Positions 17,117-27,973 of a stretch of 64,000 nucleotides of DNA are shown piece by piece. The position numbers and the translations under genes were made by a program. Origin of the DNA: Actinorhabdospora filicis. Lineage in GTDB: Bacteria > Actinomycetota > Actinomycetes > Mycobacteriales > Micromonosporaceae. Every line of letters starts with the position of its first letter. Within the stretch, counting starts at the first letter, position 1. The stretch spans positions 1,743,370 through 1,807,369 of the forward strand of contig NZ_BSTX01000001.1 of the NCBI RefSeq assembly GCF_030269765.1, read 5' to 3'. Below the pieces are notes generated by a model, which had not been told where the DNA came from, did not search any database, and saw nothing but the letters and a program-made list of their open reading frames with translations.

Positions 17117-18238
17117 CTACCTGCCCCGACGGGCACCCCCGCGCCATGCGACCCACGCCACTCCCACCAGCAGCGCGGCGCCCACGCCCACCGCCCACCA
17201 GCCCGGCCACACCCGCCGCGGACGGGCCGTCAGCGCCGCCGGTGGCGACTCGGCGACCTCCAGCGGGTAGCGCCCGACCGGCGCGACGGCCGCGGTGAGC
17301 GCCTCGTAGGCGTCCACCGAACCGTAGCCGAATCCCGGGTCCCGCCCCGGGCTGCCCTGGTCGTGCGCGGTCCGGATCAGCCGGTTGACCACCCCGGACG
17401 CGCCGGAATCCCAGTAGCGCGAACGGATCAGCGCCGCCACCCCCGCCACGATCGCCGCCGCGCCCGAGGTGCCCGACTCCGTCCGCCAGCCGCCCCCGGC
17501 GCTCAGGTGCGGCAGGTCCTCGGCGGGCGCGCTCAGCACGACCGCGCCCCCGGTGACCGAGCCGTCCCACACGCTCCCGTCGCGTCCCAGCCCCGAGACC
17601 GCCACGACCCCCGGAATCGCGGCCGGCTCCCCCACCCGCACATCCCCCGTCGCGCGGTTACCCGCGGCGGCGACCAGAACCACGTCGTGCTCGATCGCGT
17701 GGGCGATCAGCTCGCTCTTCCACGGAGCGTCCTCCGTCGGCCGCCCCGACAGCGACAGGCTCACCACCTGCGCACCCGCGTCGATCGCCCACCGCACCCC
17801 CGCGTACACGTGATCCGGGTCGAGCGCCCCGTCCTCCCGCCGCAGCACCCGCACCGGCAGGATCTTCGCGTGCGGTGCCACACCCAGCGGCTCCCCCTGC
17901 CCCGCGATCAGCCCCGCCATCGCCGTCCCGTGCCCGTCGAGGTCCCGGCTGCCCGGCTGCTTCACGTCGACGTCCCCGCCCGTGGTCACCGTCGCCCCCG
18001 GCAGCACCCGCCCGAGCAGATCCGGATGCCCGGCGTCCACGCCCGTGTCGACGACCGCGACGGTCACCCCGTCGCCCTTCACCAACCGCTGCGCCCGATC
18101 GGCGCCGACCGCGTCGAGGTACCACTGCGCGGAATCCGGCCCGGTGTCCTCCGCGGCGACCGGAGCGGGGAGGACGGCCACACCGAAACCCATGGCGAGC
18201 GTCAGAACCGCTGCACGGAACCGGGTCGGCGTCACCAC
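17117..18238 (-). CDS. Mycosin-like S8 serine protease, membrane anchored
   Basis: A 373-residue subtilase. A signal peptide is at about 5-28. The catalytic triad is Asp 64 (VAVVDTGVD), His 103 (DGHGTAMAG) and Ser 258 (GTSGA), with oxyanion Asn about 194 (AAAGN). One C-terminal membrane helix (about 338-362) is followed by a basic tail. This is the MycP architecture known from type VII secretion loci, but no ESX genes are present in the window. It may be one of the stand-alone mycosin-like proteases common in actinomycetes. Start is GTG 18238 or the GTG next to it (18235); neither has a clear ribosome site. It lies within the ribosomal cluster, between rplA and rplJ. Confidence 0.87.
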   Translation of the reverse strand: MVTPTRFRAAVLTLAMGFGVAVLPAPVAAEDTGPDSAQWYLDAVGADRAQRLVKGDGVTVAVVDTGVDAGHPDLLGRVLPGATVTTGGDVDVKQPGSRDLDGHGTAMAGLIAGQGEPLGVAPHAKILPVRVLRREDGALDPDHVYAGVRWAIDAGAQVVSLSLSGRPTEDAPWKSELIAHAIEHDVVLVAAAGNRATGDVRVGEPAAIPGVVAVSGLGRDGSVWDGSVTGGAVVLSAPAEDLPHLSAGGGWRTESGTSGAAAIVAGVAALIRSRYWDSGASGVVNRLIRTAHDQGSPGRDPGFGYGSVDAYEALTAAVAPVGRYPLEVAESPPAALTARPRRVWPGWWAVGVGAALLVGVAWVAWRGGARRGR

Positions 18239-18593
18239 GACACGGTAACCCGGCGAGGCGAGGACGGTGTGGGTGCGCACCGGGGAGGGACTGTCGCGCT
18301 TGGATCCAGTGATGCTCGAACTCCGCCGCCGGGATCTCGGCCACCGAGGGCTCCTCGCGCCACCCGTCGACGGGGGCCTCGGCCAGGACGCCGTAACGCG
18401 ACTCGTACTCCCGCATCGCCGCGAGATCGGCGTGATCGCGCAGATGCAGCACCTCGTCGAGCGAAGCCGCTGCCACGGGCCGTGAGTCATCGACCCGGAG
18501 CTCGATCTGGCGGGTCACGCGGCCGTCCTCATCGGCTTCGAAGTAGAGCCACAGGCCCTCGTCTTCATGGTGGGCGCGGATCCAGATCGTCAT
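18232..18593 (-). CDS. Small hypothetical protein, 3' end unresolved (possible frameshift)
   Basis: From ATG 18593 the frame reads as an ordinary soluble acidic protein for about 106 residues (MTIWIRAHHEDEGLWLYFEA ... EFEHHWIQARQSLPG). The frame then has no stop before 17658, deep inside the protease gene, where its translation turns into Arg/Gly-rich nonsense. The third frame meets a TGA at 18232-18234 that overlaps the protease GTG as GTGA, the coupling seen elsewhere in this DNA. A small indel near 18270-18300 would therefore give a normal gene of about 120 residues. The alternatives are a real frameshift mutation or a sequencing error. I do not recognise the family. Confidence 0.5.
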
Positions 18594-18888
18594 ACCGCCA
18601 TCTTGCGGGTTACGCCGCCGCGCCCGAATTGCCACCCGGCCGCTCTCGCGCGGCGAGGTGTGGGGGATGTCCGAGTGGGACAGGGGGTGCGGCTGCCGCG
18701 CGCTGAAACCACGCCGCGTTGATGGCATTCGCCTGGGCGCATGCCGGCCGGGAACCGGGTTGCCGACGCCGAGTCACCGCCGTGGCGCCGCGCGGGGCGG
18801 GCCACCCGCCCGAGCCGTGCGCCGAGCGTGGCCGGGGCGAATGGCGAGAACGGGCGCACGGCGCACGCGTTTCGCGAGGTGCCCGCCG
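18594..18888. other. Spacer without recognisable gene
   Basis: About 300 bp of GC-rich DNA upstream of the small hypothetical gene. Open frames exist on both strands but overlap and lack motifs. This is the probable promoter region for the minus-strand small protein/protease pair, though no clear promoter is visible. It grades into the degenerate repeats that follow. Confidence 0.5.
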
Positions 18889-19240
18889 AGTCGGTGGCCC
18901 ACCCTGCCGCTCAAGCGGTGGGGTGGTGGTTCTCGCCTGCGAGCAGGCCACTCCGCGTCGCCCGTGAGACGCGGCGGCTGGCACATGGTGGGGGCAGGGG
19001 CCGAAGTCACCGGCGGCACACGTCCCAGCGGACGGCACACTCACCGGGCCGATGGCCCACTCCGCCGCCCGAACGGTCAGCGGCGGTTCTCGCCTGTGGG
19101 CGGGCAACTCCCGTGTCGCCTGTGACGTGGTGGCTGGCACGTAGTGGGGCAGCGCCGACGTCACCGATGGCACACGTCCCACCCGACCGCGAACTCACCG
19201 AGCCGGTCCCCCACCCCACCCGCCCGTCAGGCCACCGGCC
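18889..19240. repeat. Degenerate tandem repeat, ~157-bp unit, two full copies plus a partial
   Basis: Units start near 18889, 19046 and 19202. Shared landmarks are TGGCCCAC at 18895 and 19053, GGTTCTCGCCTG, GTCGCCYGTGA, and GGCTGGCAC followed by GTGGGG (near 18978 and 19134). The third copy keeps only its first ~35 bp. Copies differ at many positions with small indels, and no frame is conserved between them. They lie between the protease/small gene pair and the rplA terminator. No known element is recognised. Confidence 0.72.
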
Positions 19241-19312
19241 GCCCACCTCCCCGCCACCACGGGCACGGCACTGCGAACCAGCGTGTGTTCTTCCAAAACC
19301 CCCCGCCCACGC

Positions 19313-19340
19313 AAAAGGGCCGCGCCCGAAGGCGCGGCCC
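19313..19340 (-). terminator. Rho-independent terminator after rplA
   Basis: A perfect 10-bp stem (GGGCCGCGCC at 19317-19326, inverted at 19331-19340) with a UUCG-type tetraloop on the minus strand is followed by TTTT, 25 bp after the rplA stop. It ends the secE-nusG-rplK-rplA transcript. Confidence 0.9.
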
Positions 19341-19364
19341 CAAGTCTGCGAGTGGGTTACGGCG

Positions 19365-20072
19365 TTACGCCGCGTCCGCCGTCTCACGGATCTTGTTCGG
19401 GTCGACCGGGATGCCGGGGCCCATGGTGGTGCTGATGGTGACCTTCTTGAGGTACTTGCCCTTGGCCGAGGACGGCTTGAGGCGGGAGACCTCTTCGACG
19501 GCGGCCGCGTAGTTGTCCGCGAGCTGCTCGGGGCTGAAGCTGGTCTTGCCGATGATCAGGTGCAGGTTCGCGTGCTTGTCCACGCGGAAGGCGATCTTGC
19601 CGCCCTTGATCTCGGTGACGGCCTTCGCCACGTCCACGGTGACCGTGCCGGTCTTCGGGTTCGGCATGAGACCGCGCGGGCCCAGGATCCGCGCGATACG
19701 GCCGACCTTGGCCATCTGGTCGGGGGTGGCGATGGCGGCGTCGAATTCGAGCCAGCCGTCCTGGATGCGCTTGATCAGGTCGTCGCTGCCGACCTCGTCG
19801 GCGCCGGCGGCGAGGGCGGCTTCGGCCTTCTCACCGGTGGCGAAGACGATGACGCGGACGGTCTTGCCGGTGCCGTGGGGCAGGCTGACGGTGCCGCGGA
19901 CCATCTGGTCGGCCTTGCGGGGGTCGACACCGAGGCGCATGGACACCTCGACCGTGGCGTCGAACTTCGTGACCGTGGTCTCCTTGGCCAGGGTGGCGGC
20001 CTCCAGGGGACCGTAGAGCTTGGTCTTGTCGACCTGCTCGGTGGCCTTGCGATAAGTCTTGCTGCGCTGCAT
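19365..20072 (-). CDS. rplA: 50S ribosomal protein L1
   Basis: 235 residues, normal length, with the family signature around [21 protein letters not shown] and the C-terminal [14 protein letters not shown]1 binds 23S rRNA at the mobile stalk and represses its own L11-L1 message in bacteria. Three in-frame starts are possible; ATG 20072 ([10 protein letters not shown]) is chosen because AGGAGG lies 6 nt upstream and actinobacterial L1 begins this way. The gene follows rplK by 71 bp. Confidence 0.97.
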   Translation of the reverse strand: MQRSKTYRKATEQVDKTKLYGPLEAATLAKETTVTKFDATVEVSMRLGVDPRKADQMVRGTVSLPHGTGKTVRVIVFATGEKAEAALAAGADEVGSDDLIKRIQDGWLEFDAAIATPDQMAKVGRIARILGPRGLMPNPKTGTVTVDVAKAVTEIKGGKIAFRVDKHANLHLIIGKTSFSPEQLADNYAAAVEEVSRLKPSSAKGKYLKKVTISTTMGPGIPVDPNKIRETADAA

Positions 20073-20143
20073 GGACATCCTCCTCAAGGATGGTGTGGTC
20101 GGGACGAGCGCATCGCCCTGCCACGGGTGGGACTGGAGTCTGC

Positions 20144-20575
20144 TTACTCGGCGACGGTGATGCCCATCGACCGGGCGGTGCCGGCGATGATGCGGTCGGC
20201 CATGTCCAGGTCGGTCGCGTTGAGGTCGGGGAGCTTGCGCTCGGCGATCTCACGGATCTGCGCCTTGGTGACGGTGGCGACCTTGACGCGGTGCGGCTCG
20301 CCGGAGCCCTTGTCGACGCCCGCGGCCTTCAGCAGCAGCCGGGCGGCCGGGGGGGTCTTCAGAGCGAACGTGAACGAGCGGTCCTCGTAAACGCTGATCT
20401 CGGCGGGGACGATCTCACCGCGGTTGGCCTCGGTGGCCGCGTTGTACGCCTTGCAGAACTCCATGATGTTCACGCCGTGCTGACCCAGCGCGGGACCCAC
20501 CGGGGGGGCCGGGGTGGCCTGACCGGCGGTCAGCTCCAGCTTGAACGTGGTGACAAGCTTCTTCTTCGGAGGCAT
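20144..20575 (-). CDS. rplK: 50S ribosomal protein L11
   Basis: 143 residues. It has the Pro-rich N-terminal domain ([22 protein letters not shown]), which is the thiostrepton and micrococcin contact region with GTPase factors, and the C-terminal rRNA-binding domain ending [12 protein letters not shown]. The ATG has a moderate ribosome site (GAAGG). It lies 115 bp after nusG, followed by rplA. The Pro residues in the thiostrepton-contact loop appear unaltered. Confidence 0.98.
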   Translation of the reverse strand: MPPKKKLVTTFKLELTAGQATPAPPVGPALGQHGVNIMEFCKAYNAATEANRGEIVPAEISVYEDRSFTFALKTPPAARLLLKAAGVDKGSGEPHRVKVATVTKAQIREIAERKLPDLNATDLDMADRIIAGTARSMGITVAE

Positions 20576-20690
20576 TACTACTTCCTTCAGGGCCGCGCGC
20601 GCACGCGCTCACGGCCCGGTCCTGGGATTTTTGACGATCCGTCCGGTCCATGCCGGAGGACAATTCGCAAGAGTAGCGCGTGAGCGGAAC

Positions 20691-21404
20691 TCAGATCTTG
20701 CTGACCTGGTTGAAGTTGAGTTCGACCGGCGTCTCACGTCCGAAGATGGAGACGAGGACCTTCAGCTTCTGCTGGTCGACGTTGATCTCGTTGATCGTGG
20801 CCGGCAGCGAGGCGAAGGCACCGTCGGTGACGGTGACCGAGTCGCCGACCTCGAAGTCGAGGACCTTGACCTCGGTCGCGCGGGACGAACCGCCCTCGCT
20901 CTTGCCCTCGTCCACGGTCGGGGCCAGCCACTTCAGGACCTCGTCGAGGGTCAGCGGCGTGGGCCGGTCGACGCGGTCGGTGGCGCCCACGAACCCGGTC
21001 ACGCCGGGGGTGTTCCGCACCGCGGAGTAGGACTCCGGCGTCAGGTCCATGCGGACGAGGATGTAGCCCGGGAAGACCTTCGCCTGGACGTGGGAGCGCT
21101 TGCCGTTCTTGATCTCGACGACCTGCTGCGTCGGCACCTCGACCTGGAAGATCTCCTCTTCCATGTCGAGGGACGTGATGCGGCTCTCCAGGTTGGTCTT
21201 GACCTTGTTCTCGTACCCGGCGTAGGAGTGCACGACGTACCAGTCGCCGGGCGCGAAGCGGAGCGCCTGCCTAAGCTCCTCGACCGGGTCGACGGCGTCC
21301 TCCACGACAGCGGGAGTCTCCTCCACGGCGGCGGGAGTCTCGTCGACCTCGTCGACCTCGACCTCTTCGGCCAGGGTCTCTGCGGTCTCGTTGTTCTCAG
21401 GCAC
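20691..21404 (-). CDS. nusG: Transcription antitermination factor NusG
   Basis: 237 residues. An acidic Glu/Val-rich N-terminal extension of about 50 residues is typical of actinobacterial NusG. It is followed by the NGN domain ([28 protein letters not shown]) and a C-terminal KOW domain ([17 protein letters not shown]). NusG binds RNA polymerase and couples it to ribosomes or Rho. It lies between secE and rplK in the standard order, 26 bp after secE. Confidence 0.97.
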   Translation of the reverse strand: MPENNETAETLAEEVEVDEVDETPAAVEETPAVVEDAVDPVEELRQALRFAPGDWYVVHSYAGYENKVKTNLESRITSLDMEEEIFQVEVPTQQVVEIKNGKRSHVQAKVFPGYILVRMDLTPESYSAVRNTPGVTGFVGATDRVDRPTPLTLDEVLKWLAPTVDEGKSEGGSSRATEVKVLDFEVGDSVTVTDGAFASLPATINEINVDQQKLKVLVSIFGRETPVELNFNQVSKI

Positions 21405-21430
21405 GCTTGCTCTCTCTTCTCAAACTGCGG

Positions 21431-21817
21431 TCACTGACCGGTTACGGCGTCCTTCGAGCCGAAGGTCAGCTGGACCAGCTTGGTGAAGCCGAGGTCGATG
21501 CCGTAGATCAGCGCGACCATGACGCTGACGAACACCAGCACCACGAGCGTGTAGGTGAGCATTTCCTTGCGGCTGGGCCGAATGACCTTCCGAAGCTGCT
21601 CGACGACCTCACGGAAGAACCGCAGGGGCCCCCGCCCTTGCCCGCCCTCGGTCTCCGAGGACTTCTTCGTGGGCTCGCTCTTCTTGGCCGTGCCATCGGC
21701 CTTGGCGAGGGACTTCTCGTCCTTCTTGACCGATCCAGCATCCTTCTTGCCCGAGTCGCCCTTTACGGCCTCGGTCTTTTCAGCCTCATCGTCACCCCGG
21801 CGGTCCTTGTCGGCCAC
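21431..21817 (-). CDS. secE: Preprotein translocase subunit SecE
   Basis: 128 residues. A long, charged Lys/Asp/Glu-rich N-terminus (about 1-65) precedes the conserved core [24 protein letters not shown] and a single membrane helix (about 95-115). SecE clamps the SecY channel. GTG 21817 is chosen because GGAG lies about 8 nt upstream and the more distal in-frame codons run into the tRNA gene. The position just downstream of tRNA-Trp and before nusG is the textbook actinobacterial arrangement. Confidence 0.95.
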   Translation of the reverse strand: MADKDRRGDDEAEKTEAVKGDSGKKDAGSVKKDEKSLAKADGTAKKSEPTKKSSETEGGQGRGPLRFFREVVEQLRKVIRPSRKEMLTYTLVVLVFVSVMVALIYGIDLGFTKLVQLTFGSKDAVTGQ

Positions 21818-21868
21818 GTCGCGTCTCCTGCTCGCAGTCGTCCGGCCATGCCGGTGTGCCTTCGGCAG

Positions 21869-21941
21869 CAGGGGCGACAGGACTCGAACCTGCAACCTGC
21901 GGTTTTGGAGACCGCTGCGCTACCAATTGCGCCACACCCCT
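21869..21941 (-). tRNA. tRNA-Trp (anticodon CCA)
   Basis: 73 nt on the minus strand. The 7-bp acceptor stem AGGGGTG pairs with CGCCCCT, the discriminator is G, the D arm reads GGCGCAATTGGTAGCGC-type sequence, the anticodon loop is CTCCAAA with CCA at 21906-21908, and the T arm contains GGTTCGAGTCC. CCA is not encoded. It lies 51 bp before the secE start and is likely part of the same transcription unit. Confidence 0.97.
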
Positions 21942-24293
<2,352 letters not shown>

Positions 24294-24408
24294 AAGTTCG
24301 GGAGCTGAGGCTTCGGGCTCGGGCCCCGGGTCGCGGCAAGATCACGATCGCGTCACGAGTGGCTCAGGGCCGCATCCCCGGCGCGCCCGGGGGCGTGAGG
24401 TCACCAGA

Positions 24409-24452
24409 AGGCCTTCCCCGTGGCTTGCGCTGGTCGCCCACGGGGGAGGCCT
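24409..24452 (+). terminator. Stem-loop downstream of mqnA
   Basis: A 15-bp stem with one G-T pair (AGGCCTTCCCCGTGG at 24409-24423 against 24438-24452) and a 14-nt loop lies 116 bp after mqnA. No T-run follows. It is the only strong hairpin before the next gene, so it probably terminates mqnA. Confidence 0.5.
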
Positions 24453-24580
24453 CGGCCATTGAACGGGGCATCACGATCCGGTAAAGACTTCCGGACATAC
24501 GCAGCCGTAAACCGCGAATGGGCGTCTTCTCGATGTAGGGCCTTATAGAGCGGTTTCCGGGGATCCGAGGAGAGAAGCGC

Positions 24581-24781
24581 ATGGGGTGGCGCAGAGGCGC
24601 ACTTGCGGCGGCGGCGATCGGTCTTCTGGGCGCCCTGATCGGCGGCGCCGCCTACGCCGCCGACGGCGCTCCCACCAGCGTGACCGCCGGGAACGCGGTC
24701 GTCGCGGCGGTCGTCGGCATCGCGGCCGGCGGGCTGACGCTCTGGGTGCGCTCGCGCACCCGCGGGCGCGACGAGGAGTAG
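24581..24781 (+). CDS. Small hypothetical membrane protein
   Basis: 66 residues with two hydrophobic stretches (about 8-26 and 40-56), the first resembling a signal anchor (ALAAAAIGLLGALIGGAAYA), and an Arg-rich, acidic-ended C-terminus (RSRTRGRDEE). The ATG has GAGGAGAG 5-12 nt upstream, a good site, which is the main support for reality. I do not recognise a family. It stands alone between mqnA and the paa operon. Confidence 0.65.
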   Translation: MGWRRGALAAAAIGLLGALIGGAAYAADGAPTSVTAGNAVVAAVVGIAAGGLTLWVRSRTRGRDEE

Positions 24782-25451
24782 CGCGGACGGGGGTTGCCGC
24801 GGGGATGCGGGACTCGCCGGTTCGCTGAGGTCGTGCAGTGGGGGGCCGTGAGGTTCGGGGACGGCCGGATCCGTGCTGTACGGCGTACAGGGAATGGCGT
24901 ACAGAGATGCCGTGAGCTGGTTCGTGGGTGGCCCGGGCGAGTGCGCTCACCGGCGACCGCCCGACCTGCGTCGAGACCGAGTGGTGAGCGCCCCTATCGG
25001 ACCGGGCGAACGGCCTCGACGAGCCGGAGCATCCGAGACGGCATGTGGCGGCACGAGGCGACACGACTTCGCCCGCCGAGCGTGCCTCGCGCGGGTGACG
25101 CGAGCCCGGGGTGGGGCACACGGCCGCCTTTCGGCGAGCACCCGGCTGAGGACGACGGGTGCGGCACCGGCCCGGCCGGGTTTGTCACTCCGGCACGGCA
25201 TGCCGACACCGCGACAGCCCGCGCAGGGCACCGATCGGCACCCACGAGGGCAGGGCGGTGTGCCGTCCCGGGCCATCCGCCGATCCCGTCCGGCGCGCCG
25301 TGCGGACGCGGCGAACCGCGGGCTCGCGGGCCACCGGCGCGGGGTGAGGTCCCGGCGTGCACCGCCGTGGCACGGTCCTCCAGTGGCGTCACACACCCCC
25401 ACACCCCACCCCACACCACCCCACCCCGCACCACGCCGATGTGACACACCC
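24782..25451. other. Long spacer before the paa operon
   Basis: 670 bp without a supported gene. Open frames on all six frames overlap and are Arg/Pro-rich. A cytosine/adenine-rich tract (repeats of CACCCC and CACACC) runs from about 25385 to 25435, just before the paa promoter; a similar tract precedes the Lrp gene at 58.9 kb and another lies near 52.56 kb. Confidence 0.5.
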
Positions 25452-25479
25452 TTGCTCATCCGTCCCGTACCTGTAACAC
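25452..25479 (+). promoter_or_regulatory. Promoter of paaABCDE, probably leaderless
   Basis: TTGCTC (25452-25457), a 16-bp spacer and TAACAC (25474-25479) resemble a SigA-type -35/-10 pair. The -10 ends 7 bp before the GTG of paaA and there is no ribosome site, so transcription would begin at or next to the start codon. Leaderless messages are common in actinobacteria. Confidence 0.65.
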
Positions 25480-25486
25480 TTGGCTC

Positions 25487-26521
25487 GTGTACGGCAACGA
25501 CATCCCCGAGCAGCCCGGCCATGCCCGGCTGCTCGATGAGGTGGCCGCCGCGGAGCGGGATCTGACCGGGCGTGGCCTGGGTGGAGACGGCACCGAGGGT
25601 GGTGCCGACGACTATTTCGGCGCGGTGATCGCCGCCGACGGCAAGATCGAGCCGCGGGACGAGATGCCCGAGGCGTACCGGAAGTCCCTCATCCGGCAGA
25701 TCGCGCAGCACGCGCACTCCGAGATCATCGGCATGCAGCCGGAGGGCAACTGGATCAGCCGGGCGCCTTCGCTGAAGCGGAAGGCGATCCTGCTGGCGAA
25801 GGTCCAGGACGAGGCGGGCCACGGCCTGTACCTGTACGCGGCGGCCGAGACGCTCGGCGTCGACCGCGCCGACCTGTACGAGATGCTCCTCGACGGACGC
25901 CAGAAGTACAGCTCGATCTTCAACTACCCCACCCTGACCTGGGCCGATGTCGGCGCGATCGGGTGGCTGGTGGACGGCGCGGCCATCGTGAACCAGGTGC
26001 CGCTGTGCCGGTGCTCGTACGGGCCCTACGCGCGGGCGATGATCCGCGTGTGCAAGGAGGAGTCCTTCCACCAGCGGCAGGGCTACGAGATCCTGCACGT
26101 GCTGGCCAACGGCTCGCCGGAGCAGAAGGCGATGGCGCAGGACGCCATCGACCGGTGGTGGTATCCGTCGCTGGCGATGTTCGGGCCGCCGGACACCGAC
26201 TCCACGCACTCCGCGCAGTCGATGGCGTGGAAGATCAAGCGCTTCAGCAATGACGAGCTGCGGCAGAAGTTCGTGGACATGACCGTGCAGCAGGCCGAGG
26301 TGCTCGGCCTGAGTCTGCCCGACCCGGACCTGCGCCTCGGCGAGGACGGGCACTGGGCCTACACGCAGCCCGACTACGACGAGCTGTTCACCGTCATCAA
26401 GGGCGACGGCCCGTGCAACCGGCAGCGCATCGAGCACCGCCGCGCCGCTTGGGAGGACGGCGCGTGGGTGCGCGAGGCGGCCACGGCGTACGCGAAGAAG
26501 CGAGAAGGAGCGACGGTATGA
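25487..26521 (+). CDS. paaA: Phenylacetyl-CoA 1,2-epoxidase catalytic subunit PaaA
   Basis: 344 residues. It is the diiron catalytic subunit of the multicomponent oxygenase that epoxidises the ring of phenylacetyl-CoA. Ligand-bearing motifs are [12 protein letters not shown] (Glu 79), KVQDEAGHG (Glu 109, His 112) and [12 protein letters not shown] (Glu 191/192, His 195). GTG 25487 follows a leaderless-type promoter. It is the first gene of a five-gene operon in the standard order A-B-C-D-E. No CoA ligase (paaK) or later ring-opening genes are adjacent, so the rest of phenylacetate breakdown must be encoded elsewhere. Confidence 0.97.
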   Translation: MYGNDIPEQPGHARLLDEVAAAERDLTGRGLGGDGTEGGADDYFGAVIAADGKIEPRDEMPEAYRKSLIRQIAQHAHSEIIGMQPEGNWISRAPSLKRKAILLAKVQDEAGHGLYLYAAAETLGVDRADLYEMLLDGRQKYSSIFNYPTLTWADVGAIGWLVDGAAIVNQVPLCRCSYGPYARAMIRVCKEESFHQRQGYEILHVLANGSPEQKAMAQDAIDRWWYPSLAMFGPPDTDSTHSAQSMAWKIKRFSNDELRQKFVDMTVQQAEVLGLSLPDPDLRLGEDGHWAYTQPDYDELFTVIKGDGPCNRQRIEHRRAAWEDGAWVREAATAYAKKREGATV

Positions 26522-26796
26522 GCTGGCCCCTCTGGGAGGTCTTCGTCCGCCCGAGGCGCGGTCTGAACCACCAGCACGTCGGTTCGCTGCACGCCGCCGA
26601 CGCCGAGCAGGCCCTGCGGAACGCGCGCGACCTGTACACGCGCCGCGAGGAGGGCGTCTCGATCTGGGTGGTCCCGGCCACCGCGATCAGCGCGTCCAGC
26701 CCCGAGGAGCGCGACGCGTTCTTCGCCCCGGCCGCCGACAAGATCTACCGCCACCCCACGTTCTACGAGGTGCCCGAGGGGGCCGAGCACATATGA
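26518..26796 (+). CDS. paaB: Phenylacetyl-CoA epoxidase subunit PaaB
   Basis: 92 residues, the usual size. N-terminal [26 protein letters not shown] is characteristic of PaaB. This small subunit bridges the PaaAC heterodimers and is needed for the assembled oxygenase. The ATG overlaps the paaA stop (ATGA), giving coupled translation. The C-terminus ([14 protein letters not shown]) matches the typical ending and overlaps paaC by 4 bp. Confidence 0.96.
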   Translation: MSWPLWEVFVRPRRGLNHQHVGSLHAADAEQALRNARDLYTRREEGVSIWVVPATAISASSPEERDAFFAPAADKIYRHPTFYEVPEGAEHI

Positions 26797-27512
26797 CGAC
26801 GGTGGACGAGCTCCTCGCCCTCGGCGATGACGCGCTCATCGCCGCGCAGCGGCTCGCCGAGTGGACCACGCGCGCCCCCGAACTGGAGGAGGACGTCGCG
26901 CTGGCCAACATCGCCCTCGACCTCCTCGGCCAGGCGCGGATGCTGCTGTCCTACGCCGCTGATCTTGAAAGGGCCGGCCTTGAAGGGGCCGGGCGCGACG
27001 AGGACGCCCTGGCCTACCTGCGCGGCGAACGCGAGTTCCGCAACGCGCAGCTGACCGAACTGCCGCGCGGCGACTTCGCCGACGCCCTGGTCCGGATGCT
27101 GTTCTTCGCCGCCTACCAGCGCGAGCTGTACGCGGAACTGGCCGCCGGTCCCGACGAGCGCCTCGCGGCGATCGCGGGCAAGGCGTCCAAGGAGGTCGCC
27201 TACCACGTCGACCACGCCATCATGTGGACGCTGCGGCTGGGCGACGGCACCGACGAGTCGCACCGGCGCGCGCAGGCCGCGGTGGACCGGCTGTGGCCCT
27301 ACACGTTCGAGCTGTTCGAGGACCGCCCCCACCTGCGTGAGGCGTGGCTGGCGGCGGTCGAGCCGGTGCTGGCCGAGGCGACCCTCGACCGCCCGGAGGA
27401 CGGCCGCTTCCGCCCCACCGGCGGGCGCAAGGGCGTCCACACCGAGCACATGGGCTACCTGCTCGCCGAGATGCAGTCGCTGCACCGGGCGCACCCCGGG
27501 GCGTCCTGGTGA
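26793..27512 (+). CDS. paaC: Phenylacetyl-CoA epoxidase structural subunit PaaC
   Basis: 239 residues of ferritin-like fold. Helices carry RLAEWTTRAPELEEDVALANIALDLLGQAR and the later KEVAYHVDHAIMWTLRLGDGTDES. PaaC pairs with PaaA and lacks a working diiron site in studied homologues. A duplicated phrase ERAGLEGAG-type insert near residues 58-66 looks like a small local duplication (GPALKG-type repeats at DNA level, 26968-26995). ATGA overlap at its start and a GTGA overlap with paaD at its end. Confidence 0.95.
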   Translation: MTTVDELLALGDDALIAAQRLAEWTTRAPELEEDVALANIALDLLGQARMLLSYAADLERAGLEGAGRDEDALAYLRGEREFRNAQLTELPRGDFADALVRMLFFAAYQRELYAELAAGPDERLAAIAGKASKEVAYHVDHAIMWTLRLGDGTDESHRRAQAAVDRLWPYTFELFEDRPHLREAWLAAVEPVLAEATLDRPEDGRFRPTGGRKGVHTEHMGYLLAEMQSLHRAHPGASW

Positions 27513-27973
27513 CGACGGCGTTCGCGGCCGCGGCCCGGGTCGTGGACCCGGAGCTGCGGGTCGTGACGATCGCCGACCTCGGCGTCCTGCGCGAGGTCGA
27601 GGAGGAGGCCGACGGGACGGTGCGGGTCACGATCACCCCCACCTACTCCGGCTGCCCGGCGATGGACGCCATCCGCGCCGACATCGCCCGCTCCCTCACC
27701 GCCGCGGGCTACCCCGACGTCGAGGTGCGCACGGTCCTGTCACCGGCGTGGACGACCGACTGGATCACCGACGAGGGACGCGCCAAACTCGCCGCCGCCG
27801 GCACCGCCCCTCCCCCGCCGCGCAGCCTGCCGCTGCTCCAGCGGACGCCGGTGTGCCCGCGCTGCGGCTCGCCCGAGGTCGAGGAGATCTCCCGCTTCGG
27901 GTCCACCGCCTGCAAGTCGCTGTGGCGCTGCCGTGGCTGCGCCGAGCCGTTCGACCACGTGAAGGTGCTGTAG
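27509..27973 (+). CDS. paaD: Phenylacetyl-CoA epoxidase maturation protein PaaD
   Basis: 154 residues. An N-terminal MIP18/DUF59 domain (VVDPELRVVTIADLGVL, TPTYSGCPAM) involved in iron-sulfur or metal-centre assembly is followed by a C-terminal zinc ribbon (CPRC about 30 residues from the end, then WRCRGC). PaaD is required for an active epoxidase although it is not part of the purified complex. GTG 27509 overlaps the paaC stop (GTGA); earlier in-frame codons lie inside paaC and were rejected. Confidence 0.93.
   Translation: MTTAFAAAARVVDPELRVVTIADLGVLREVEEEADGTVRVTITPTYSGCPAMDAIRADIARSLTAAGYPDVEVRTVLSPAWTTDWITDEGRAKLAAAGTAPPPPRSLPLLQRTPVCPRCGSPEVEEISRFGSTACKSLWRCRGCAEPFDHVKVL

Noticed and set aside
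17117..18238. Type VII secretion locus around the mycosin-like protease
   Set aside because: No EccB/C/D/E, WXG100 or EspG genes occur in the window; the protease stands alone.
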